In this document: piece after piece, positions 57,853-64,000 of the stretch
Layout of the letters: the number at the start of each line of letters is the position of its first letter
Numbering within the stretch: the stretch's first letter is position 1
Assembly (NCBI RefSeq): GCF_000789235.1
Contig: NZ_KN525716.1
Location: 781,501 to 845,500, forward strand
Source: Wocania ichthyoenteri Th78
GTDB lineage: Bacteria > Bacteroidota > Bacteroidia > Flavobacteriales > Flavobacteriaceae
Length of the DNA stretch: 64,000 nucleotides
Reading direction: 5' to 3'
The notes under the pieces: model-generated
Databases searched by the model: none
What the model was told of the DNA's origin: nothing
Seen by the model: only the letters and a program-made list of their open reading frames with translations
Position numbers and translations under genes: made by a program

Positions 57853-59034
57853 CTATTTTAGAGTTTTACTTCTGTATAATGCTTCTAAAAAATAGTAATC
57901 AGCATAGTTCAAAGGCACGTCAATTTCTACACCATGCGGTATACTCCCAACAGAGTGTTTAAGTAAAAATCCTTTATTTGTTTCTATCTCTGCTAAATAA
58001 TCTGAAGAACTCAAACTATACATAATTTCATCTGCAAAATCTAAATAGGCTTCTTTATCATCTTTCACAAAAGTACTTAATTCATATAAGGCCGATGCTG
58101 CTATTGATGCAGCCGAAGCATCTCTTGGTGTCTCCTTTTCTTTTGGCACATCATAATCCCAATAAGGCACCTTATCTTCAGGAAGTTGAGGATGATTTTT
58201 TATAAAATCGGCTATTTTAATGGCTTGCTCAAGGTATTTTTCGTCCTTTGTTTCTCTATAACAAACCGTAAAACCATAAAGTCCCCATGCTTGCCCTCTT
58301 GCCCATGCCGATTCATCTGCATAGCCTTGCGCTGTGTTTCGAGCTACAATATCCCCAGTTTCTTTATTATAATCTAATACATGATATGAACTAAAATCAT
58401 CTCTATAATGGTTTTTTATTGTATTATCGGCATGTGATGTAGCAATATCAGAATATTTTGGATCTCCACTAATTTTTGTAGCATGAAAAAGTAATTCTAA
58501 ATTCATCATGTTATCTATAATTACAGGGCAATCCCATTTTTCATTAGAATTCCAAGATTGAATAATTCCTGCCCCTGGACGGAAACGAGAAGATAACGAT
58601 TTAGCTGTTTGTACTATTATTTTATTAAAATCTTCAGATGGAGCTACTTTCATAGCATTTCCATAGCTGCATTCTATTATAAATCCCACATCATGATTTC
58701 CTTTCCAATATTGAATAGTGTCTAGTTTCTTTGTGTATTGCATTGCTCTATTTTTCCATTTAGAATCTCCAGTTAGTGCATGTAAATACCACAAAGACCC
58801 TGGATAGAATCCACTAGTCCAATCATAATTATAAACCAATCTAATTTTATCGCTCTCAATCGTCCTTGGAAACCTATTTTTATTATCTAATTGTGAACTT
58901 GTAGTATCATACAAATAATCATATTGATTAGTTGCTTTTGCAATTATTGTTTCTCTAATATCTGAAAAGGAAGTGTTCTTAGCACAACTACCACAAAGTA
59001 GTATAAGAAGAAGAATTGAATAAAGGTTTCTCAT
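57853..59034 (-). CDS. GH88 unsaturated glucuronyl hydrolase (second copy)
   Basis: About 393 residues from the ATG at 59034, chosen because it gives a lipobox signal (ILLCGSC); an in-frame ATG at 59061 would add 9 residues. Family motifs: YDWTSGFYPGSLWYLHALTG, the acid in GNHDVGFIIECSYG (Asp115) and in VIIDNMMNLELLF (Asp174), and ESAWARGQAWGLYGFTV. It removes unsaturated uronate from the non-reducing end in the periplasm. Divergence from the first copy at 42726 suggests a different sulfation or linkage preference. First gene of GH88-DUF2264-lacI-HTCS and divergent from kduI, with a palindrome midway. Confidence 0.93.
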   Translation of the reverse strand: MRNLYSILLLILLCGSCAKNTSFSDIRETIIAKATNQYDYLYDTTSSQLDNKNRFPRTIESDKIRLVYNYDWTSGFYPGSLWYLHALTGDSKWKNRAMQYTKKLDTIQYWKGNHDVGFIIECSYGNAMKVAPSEDFNKIIVQTAKSLSSRFRPGAGIIQSWNSNEKWDCPVIIDNMMNLELLFHATKISGDPKYSDIATSHADNTIKNHYRDDFSSYHVLDYNKETGDIVARNTAQGYADESAWARGQAWGLYGFTVCYRETKDEKYLEQAIKIADFIKNHPQLPEDKVPYWDYDVPKEKETPRDASAASIAASALYELSTFVKDDKEAYLDFADEIMYSLSSSDYLAEIETNKGFLLKHSVGSIPHGVEIDVPLNYADYYFLEALYRSKTLK

Positions 59035-59072
59035 AATATATATTAATTTGATTTCCAACAAAGTTAAGAAAT

Positions 59073-59110
59073 AATATTTTAAAATCCAATCGATTGTATT
59101 TTAAAATATT
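59073..59110. promoter_or_regulatory. 38-bp near-perfect palindrome between GH88 and kduI (proposed LacI operator)
   Basis: Two 19-bp arms centred at 59091/59092 with a single mismatch. The core CAATCGATTGTATTT matches the 42-bp palindrome before the TRAP genes. The centre is 58 bp from each of the divergent start codons, so one bound protein could shut both transcripts. Confidence 0.75.
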
Positions 59111-59149
59111 TTATTTACTTTTACAAAAAATTTATTTATTCAATTAGTT

Positions 59150-59992
59150 ATGAGCACTCAATATCAAGTTAGATACGCAGCTTCACCGCAAGACGTTAAA
59201 AGTTATAATACCAATAGATTACGTGATGAATTTTTAATTCAAAATTTAATGGAGAATGACCAAATAAATTTGGTGTACTCTCATTACGATAGATATATTA
59301 CCGGAGGGGTTGTTCCTGTTTCTAAAAAAGTAGCATTGGAAAGCATAGACCCTCTGAAATCTGAATATTTCTTAGAAAGAAGAGAATTAGGAATTATCAA
59401 TGTAGGGGGCAAGGGTAGTATCATTGTAAATGATGAAACATTTGAATTAGAGTATAAGGAAGCCTTATACATAGGTAGAGAAAACGAATCTGTGGTATTT
59501 TGTAGCGAGGACGCTTTAAATCCTGCAAAATTCTATATAAACTCTACTCCTGCTCACAAAACTTTTCCAATTAAAAAAATTAGTCAAAATGATGCTGAAA
59601 TTGTAGAACTAGGTGTTTTAGAAACTGCTAATGCACGTACCATTAGAAAATTAATAGTAAACAGTTTAGTTGAAACTTGTCAATTACAAATGGGAATGAC
59701 GGAGTTAAAAACAGGGAGTGTTTGGAATACCATGCCAGCACACGTTCATGACCGTAGAATGGAAGTCTATTTTTATTTTGAAGTGCCCGAAGACCAAGCG
59801 GTATGCCATTTTATGGGCGAACCTACTGAAACTAGACATATTTGGATGCAAAATAATCAAGCAGTGATTTCACCTCCTTGGTCCATTCATTCTGGTTCTG
59901 GAACAAGCAACTACATTTTTATCTGGGGAATGGCAGGTGAAAACCTAGACTACGGTGATATGGATCATTGTAAAATAAACGAATTAAAATAA
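59150..59992 (+). CDS. kduI: 5-dehydro-4-deoxy-D-glucuronate isomerase
   Basis: A 280-residue cupin isomerase, normal length for KduI. It converts 4-deoxy-5-keto-uronate to 2,5-diketo-3-deoxygluconate in the cytoplasm. The zinc ligands of the family are all visible: His198, His200 and Glu205 in MPAHVHDRRMEVYFYFE and His247 in PPWSIHSGSG. The end WGMAGENLDYGDMD is strongly conserved. It is followed 18 bp later by kduD. It marks the substrate as a uronate polymer cleaved by lyases. Confidence 0.97.
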   Translation: MSTQYQVRYAASPQDVKSYNTNRLRDEFLIQNLMENDQINLVYSHYDRYITGGVVPVSKKVALESIDPLKSEYFLERRELGIINVGGKGSIIVNDETFELEYKEALYIGRENESVVFCSEDALNPAKFYINSTPAHKTFPIKKISQNDAEIVELGVLETANARTIRKLIVNSLVETCQLQMGMTELKTGSVWNTMPAHVHDRRMEVYFYFEVPEDQAVCHFMGEPTETRHIWMQNNQAVISPPWSIHSGSGTSNYIFIWGMAGENLDYGDMDHCKINELK

Positions 59993-60010
59993 ATTAAAAA
60001 ATTACATATT

Positions 60011-60799
60011 ATGTCAACTCAATTATTCGATTTAACAGGAAAAATAGCATTAGTAACAGGTGCTGTACATGGGCTAGGAATGGCCATGGCAAAAGGTTTA
60101 GGAAATGCGGGAGCTATAATTGTAGTAAATAATCATACGAGAGAAGCTTTAGACGAAGCTGTTGCTGAATATAAATCATGTGGTTTAAATGCTTATGGTT
60201 ATGTGTTTGATGTAACCGATGATAAAGCCGTAGAAACTACTATAGCAAAAATTGAAGCTGAAGTTGGTCCTATTGATATTTTAGTAAACAACGCTGGAAT
60301 TATTAAAAGAACACCAATTGTTGACATGGAAACAGTAGATTTTGAGCAAGTTATAAAAGTAGACCTAATTGGCCCTTTTATTGTATCAAAATACGTCGCC
60401 AAAGGCATGATTAAAAGAGGTGGTGGAAAAATAATTAATATCTGTTCTATGATGAGTGAACTAGGTAGAGATACTGTTAGTGCTTATGCCGCCGCAAAAG
60501 GCGGGCTTAAAATGTTAACGCGAAGTATGGCTACAGAATGGGCTAAATTTAATATTCAAACCAATGGTATTGGACCAGGGTATTTTGCTACAAGCCAAAC
60601 TGCTCCTATTCGAGTTGACGGACACCCGTTTAACGAATTTATTATTAAAAGAACGCCTGCCGCTCGTTGGGGTGACCCTGAGGATTTACAAGGTGCAGCT
60701 ATATTTTTAGCCTCTAAAGCTAGTGATTTTGTTAACGGGCATATTGTATATGTTGATGGCGGAATTTTGGCAACCATTGGTAAGCCTGCTAACGAATAA
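60011..60799 (+). CDS. kduD: 2-dehydro-3-deoxy-D-gluconate 5-dehydrogenase
   Basis: A 262-residue short-chain dehydrogenase. It reduces 2,5-diketo-3-deoxygluconate to 2-keto-3-deoxygluconate with NAD(P)H. Motifs: nucleotide-binding TGAVHGLGMAMAKGL (about 17-31), NNAGI (about 93-97), a catalytic Ser in NICSMMSELG, and Tyr159-x3-Lys163 in SAYAAAKGG. The C-terminal GDPEDLQGAAIFLASKASDFVNGHIVYVDGGI is typical of KduD. It sits between kduI and the DUF4861 gene in one plus-strand operon. The next pathway steps (kinase and aldolase) are not in the window. Confidence 0.94.
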   Translation: MSTQLFDLTGKIALVTGAVHGLGMAMAKGLGNAGAIIVVNNHTREALDEAVAEYKSCGLNAYGYVFDVTDDKAVETTIAKIEAEVGPIDILVNNAGIIKRTPIVDMETVDFEQVIKVDLIGPFIVSKYVAKGMIKRGGGKIINICSMMSELGRDTVSAYAAAKGGLKMLTRSMATEWAKFNIQTNGIGPGYFATSQTAPIRVDGHPFNEFIIKRTPAARWGDPEDLQGAAIFLASKASDFVNGHIVYVDGGILATIGKPANE

Positions 60800-60812
60800 T
60801 AAAAATAAACTC

Positions 60813-61994
60813 ATGAAACGACTTAGTAAATCAATTTTGTTTTTTTCAACTTTAGTGTTGCTTTGTTCTTGTACTAAAAAGGAGAAAACAACAACAATTA
60901 GCGTTAAAAATACGCTTGACGTTGAAAGAACTTTTGAAACTGTAGAATTGACCAAATCTTTTCTAAAAGTTAAGGAGCTTTCTAATATCGGCATTCTAAA
61001 TATTGAAACTAATACTTTAGAGTTAATCCAAACTGTAGATAATGATGATGATGGTGTTTTAGATGTTATTTTATTTCAACCAAAAATTAAAGCCAATTCG
61101 GATGCTACATTTAAAATAGTTACCATCACTGAAGCAGAAAAACTTACTGCGCCAGAATTATGTTATTCTCGTTTTGTACCAGAACGCACCGATGATTATA
61201 CCTGGGAAAACAATAAAGTAGCGTTTCGTGTTTATGGCCCCACAGCTCAAAAAATGATTGAAGATAAGGTTCCTGGAGGAACACTATCTAGTGGTGTTGA
61301 TGCTTGGTTAAAAAGAGTTGAACACCCAATAATTAATAATTGGTATAAAAAAGAGACAGAAACCGAGGGTACTTATCACGAAGATACTGGTGAAGGGCTA
61401 GATAATTTTCATGTTGGCATAAGCCGTGGTGTTGGCGGTATTGCAGCAAAAATTGATACGACATATTACTATTCTAAAAATTACATAAAATGGCGCACTA
61501 TAACTACTGGCCCATTGCGAACTAGTTTTTATTTAGAATATGAAAATTGGGATGCTGCTGGAAACACCGTTAAAGAATCAAAAATAATTAGTTTAGATTT
61601 AGGTCAGAATTTTTCAAAATTTACTACTTCACTAGAAGGTATTAAAAATATTTCAGCAGGATTAACTTTACATGAAAAAGACGGAGAAGTTACTGGTAAT
61701 AGAAACAAAGGATGGGTAAGCTATTGGCAACCTCATGCTGACTCTGAATTAGGAACTGCCATTATTGCATCAAAAGATTATTTTGTTGATTTTGAAACGT
61801 ATAATAGTGAAGTAAAAGACCTAAGTAATGCTTATGCTCATCTTAATATAATAAACAATCAAGTAGTCTATTACGCAGGTTTTGGATGGAAAAAGAGCGG
61901 TCAATTTAATTCTAAGCAAGATTGGGAAAACTATTTAAATGCTTTTTCTGAAAGAATAAACACTCCTTTGGAAGTTTCACTTAAAAAACAATAA
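60813..61994 (+). CDS. DUF4861-like secreted lipoprotein
   Basis: About 393 residues from the ATG at 60813, which gives the lipobox signal LLCSC near residue 18; the frame is open further upstream to 60723 but that part overlaps kduD and lacks a signal. The body resembles DUF4861 proteins: an Ig-like N-terminal part (NTLDVERTFETVEL), ENNKVAFRVYGPTAQK, SGVDAWLKRVEHPIINNWY, GLDNFHVGISRGVGGIAAK and YAGFGWKKSGQF. Such genes are common beside GH88/GH105 and kduI in Bacteroidota, but I know no proven activity. It starts 13 bp after kduD and ends at a strong terminator. The highly conserved aromatic and acidic residues suggest an enzyme on uronate oligosaccharides, which is inference. Confidence 0.7.
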   Translation: MKRLSKSILFFSTLVLLCSCTKKEKTTTISVKNTLDVERTFETVELTKSFLKVKELSNIGILNIETNTLELIQTVDNDDDGVLDVILFQPKIKANSDATFKIVTITEAEKLTAPELCYSRFVPERTDDYTWENNKVAFRVYGPTAQKMIEDKVPGGTLSSGVDAWLKRVEHPIINNWYKKETETEGTYHEDTGEGLDNFHVGISRGVGGIAAKIDTTYYYSKNYIKWRTITTGPLRTSFYLEYENWDAAGNTVKESKIISLDLGQNFSKFTTSLEGIKNISAGLTLHEKDGEVTGNRNKGWVSYWQPHADSELGTAIIASKDYFVDFETYNSEVKDLSNAYAHLNIINNQVVYYAGFGWKKSGQFNSKQDWENYLNAFSERINTPLEVSLKKQ

Positions 61995-62014
61995 CCATTA
62001 AAATTATTAAATTT

Positions 62015-62053
62015 AAAATCCGTTTTTATTCTAAGAATAAAAACGGATTTTTT
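62015..62053. terminator. Bidirectional terminator between convergent genes
   Basis: AAAATCCGTTTTTATTC at 62015-62031 and its exact complement at 62035-62051 with a 3-nt loop; T-rich DNA follows on the plus strand and the A-rich opposite side gives T's on the minus strand. It serves the kduI operon and the beta-helix gene. Confidence 0.85.
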
Positions 62054-62068
62054 GTTATAGAAAATTAA

Positions 62069-63313
62069 TTAATAATTTCCTGAGTTGTTTATTCCTGATG
62101 GTAAAGTTATAGCATCAATATTATTATTAAATACACCGCCACTACCTGCGTTGAAATCTGATGCATCAACAGGTGTTCCTATTTTAATTCTTCCGTTAGG
62201 GAGACTATTGTTAGCTATCCTAATTGAGTATTCTGAAAAGCTTGAGCTTGATGTGTTTCTCCAATACCCAATACCGTGATATATATCATTAGTTGAACTA
62301 GACACATTAATAGTATTTCCATCAATAACTACATTTTTTAAAAATGGATTAGAAGGATTGTTACTATATACATACAATAGTATACCAGATGTATTTAGTG
62401 TATTATCTGTAATGGTAAGGTTCTGCCCATTTCTAGCTTTTATAGCACCTCCTGAAGCGTTTGTTGGCCATCCAGATATGGTATTATCTATTATATCTAA
62501 CCCATCAAAACTGTGTGCGTAAATACCATGATCTGTTTCACTAGTATTAACCCACGATGCTTTTCTTTCTATAGTGTTCCCACTTATTGTAGTGCCATCA
62601 CTGTTATCATTTATGGCTGTTACAAAATACCCAGTGCTGCCACCATCTCCAAATGTATTATTGGTAATACTGGTATTTGTACTTCCAGATGTATAAACAC
62701 CTCGACCACTATTTCCGCTTCGTCTTTTAAATACACAACCCCTAACCTCTATATTTGTACAATTATTTAACTGAATGTAAGCATCAGCTGTATAGCCTTT
62801 ATCTGTACCCGATTTTCGTTTGCCATAATCAAATATGCAATAACGAAACTTAGTGTTATCAGCATTTACAAATTTCAATCTAATATTTCGAAACTGAATG
62901 CCATATACATCAATGTCATCATTATTTGATGATATATATTGTTCTAGCATTTGAGAAGGCGAAGACGTTTGAGCATCAAAAATAGGTGTTGTTGAAGTTT
63001 TCTTCTTAATATAAACACCATTTCTAAAATTTAATCTTCCGCTAATAGTATATGTACCAGCTTCAACTTCAACTGTATCTCCACTACTGGCTGATGCTAA
63101 TACAGCATTTAATTGAGAAAAGGTCATTCCGTTAGTAATAGTGTAAGTAGTTCCTGCTGGTGGAGGTCCAGGTGGAGGTGCCTGTAATTCATCATTATTA
63201 ATTAATTCATTTTTTGCTTCCTCTGCTTGTAGTTCTTCAGAATTAGAATCACATGAAAAAATTGTAATTAAGCTAAATAAAATAAGTGAAAAAATAGTTT
63301 TTAAATTTTTCAT
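62069..63313 (-). CDS. Right-handed beta-helix lipoprotein, possible polysaccharide lyase
   Basis: A 414-residue lipoprotein (lipobox TIFSC, Cys21) with a proline-rich linker (APPPGPPPAG, about 45-55) then a beta-helix of about 55-400. The opening TFSQLNAVLASASSGDTVEVEAGTY and the repeated NNTFGDGG, GNTIERKA, DNTISGW, DNTLNTSG, GNTINVSS coils are clear. The layout (SGDTVEVEAGTY, then YIKKKTSTTPIFDAQ, then CIFDYGKR) recalls PL6-type lyases, but no catalytic Lys/Arg pair can be assigned, so it may be a lyase, an epimerase or a binding protein. It converges with DUF4861 and carries a shared regulatory motif 79-97 bp upstream. Confidence 0.65.
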   Translation of the reverse strand: MKNLKTIFSLILFSLITIFSCDSNSEELQAEEAKNELINNDELQAPPPGPPPAGTTYTITNGMTFSQLNAVLASASSGDTVEVEAGTYTISGRLNFRNGVYIKKKTSTTPIFDAQTSSPSQMLEQYISSNNDDIDVYGIQFRNIRLKFVNADNTKFRYCIFDYGKRKSGTDKGYTADAYIQLNNCTNIEVRGCVFKRRSGNSGRGVYTSGSTNTSITNNTFGDGGSTGYFVTAINDNSDGTTISGNTIERKASWVNTSETDHGIYAHSFDGLDIIDNTISGWPTNASGGAIKARNGQNLTITDNTLNTSGILLYVYSNNPSNPFLKNVVIDGNTINVSSSTNDIYHGIGYWRNTSSSSFSEYSIRIANNSLPNGRIKIGTPVDASDFNAGSGGVFNNNIDAITLPSGINNSGNY

Positions 63314-63391
63314 AATAAATAATAGTTACTTGATTAATAATTAGTTAGTAAAATATAAACCTAAATTTACACACACACGATTAAAAAAACA

Positions 63392-63410
63392 GGGTGTTAA
63401 CTAATCAAAA
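63392..63410. promoter_or_regulatory. Shared motif upstream of the beta-helix gene
   Basis: GGGTGTTAACTAATCAAAA; the first 13 bases are identical to 45271-45283 upstream of the T9SS cargo gene. It lies 79 bp before the start at 63313. The remainder of this roughly 300-bp gap shows no gene. Confidence 0.5.
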
Positions 63411-63614
63411 TAGAGTATGTTTCTGCTCAAAAAAAAGGATTGAAAATTAATTCAACCCCCTCTATTACAATAAAAATTAATAAACTATGTATTTCTATAA
63501 TATTATATAGACTTATCTAAGAAAACAAACGTATAAGGATTCTTTATTAAACGATAGTAATGAGTTAAGCTCATCCAACTAATTAACAGGTATTAATGTG
63601 ATTTTTACACTAAA

Positions 63615-64000
63615 CTAACGTACTATAATTTTTTTCGTTATAATTATTCCATTTTGAGCCTCCTTGATTTTTAAAAAGTATATACCTTTAGCTATTTTTG
63701 AAACATCAATATTATTAACCTTCTTACTACTACACACTTCCTTTCCCGTTATATTAAATAAAGATACAGAATGCATCTGAAATGAGTTATTAGCAACGTG
63801 GATATGGAGCGTATTAGAAACTGGGTTTGGGTATACTTTTATTAAAATTTCTGCTTCAAAAGACTCATTTGATAAAGCTGCACTCGACACAAAGTATTTA
63901 ACATCAGAAATATAAAACGTGCCATTTCTATTTGTTGGAGACCAAGCAGACGGACTACTTGTGTATTTAAAGGCTAAAGTAAATGCTGTACTCGTATAAG
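63615..64000 (-). CDS. T9SS-exported protein, C-terminal part (paralogue of 44185-45177)
   Basis: The frame is open from 63615 to the window edge, so the gene begins outside. The visible part includes LAFKYTSSPSAWSPTNRNGTF followed by YISDVKYF, matching LAMRYQGS...NRNGTFYISDLQF of the cargo protein at 44185, then a T9SS tail (VYPNPVSNTLHIHV to ITKKIIVR). It should be a surface or released protein of PUL B, possibly glycan-binding. No enzyme motif is seen in this part. Confidence 0.75.
   Translation of the reverse strand, partial: YTSTAFTLAFKYTSSPSAWSPTNRNGTFYISDVKYFVSSAALSNESFEAEILIKVYPNPVSNTLHIHVANNSFQMHSVSLFNITGKEVCSSKKVNNIDVSKIAKGIYFLKIKEAQNGIIITKKIIVR

Noticed and set aside
62069-63313. 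Confident naming as alginate lyase or chondroitinase B
   Set aside because: The beta-helix fold is clear, but the catalytic Lys/Arg pair of PL6 cannot be identified by eye.

Overview
The window looks like the chromosome of a marine member of the Flavobacteriaceae (Bacteroidota). The evidence is very AT-rich DNA, SusC/SusD pairs, secreted proteins with type IX secretion (T9SS) sorting tails, a hybrid two-component regulator, S1 sulfatases and an IS982-type insertion sequence. No intact rRNA, tRNA or CRISPR array was seen.

Left part (1-8.7 kb). A PL6-type polysaccharide lyase, cut by the left edge, diverges from an RraA-family aldolase-like gene; a 40-bp near-palindrome resembling a hexuronate-regulator operator lies midway between them. 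An IS982 element with intact ends and a 5-bp target duplication follows. Next come a secreted carbohydrate-binding protein, a secreted aryl-sulfate sulfotransferase, a secreted SGNH hydrolase and an AraC-type regulator.

PUL A (8.7-27.2 kb, minus strand). Order of transcription: ECF sigma factor, FecR anti-sigma, SusC with STN signalling domain, SusD, two surface lipoproteins (DUF4959/5126/5000-like and DUF4998-like), then a giant T9SS-exported Asp-box propeller protein, a small fibronectin-like lipoprotein overlapping it by 4 bp, and a second giant propeller protein with two discoidin domains. No recognised carbohydrate-active enzyme is present, so the two propeller proteins are the candidates for the unknown activity. 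Decayed gene remnants lie at 17.2 kb (discoidin domain) and 27.6 kb (AraC regulator).

PUL B (28.2-64 kb, mostly minus strand). A complete-looking system for a sulfated, uronate-containing polysaccharide, most like chondroitin/dermatan sulfate. It has a chondroitinase ABC-like PL8 lyase, a pectate-lyase-fold protein, two S1 sulfatases, two GH88 unsaturated glucuronyl hydrolases, a DUF2264 protein, a PhoD-like phosphatase, a beta-helix lipoprotein, a SusC/SusD/DUF5017 uptake set, T9SS cargo proteins, a TRAP transporter, KduI and KduD. Working model: secreted and periplasmic enzymes cut and desulfate the polymer; GH88 releases unsaturated uronate, which rearranges to 4-deoxy-5-keto-uronate; the TRAP transporter imports it; KduI and KduD convert it to 2-keto-3-deoxygluconate. 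The later kinase and aldolase, the sulfatase-maturation enzyme and any hexosamine pathway are not in the window.

Regulation. LacI and the hybrid two-component regulator are encoded together with a 4-bp overlap. Two long palindromes sharing the core AATCGATTGTATTT sit before the TRAP genes and between GH88 and kduI, and are proposed LacI operators. A different set of shared motifs sits 80-140 bp upstream of susC, a GH88 gene, a T9SS cargo gene and the beta-helix gene, and is proposed to be the hybrid regulator's binding site. This suggests a split regulon: polymer capture under one sensor, monomer import and metabolism under the other.
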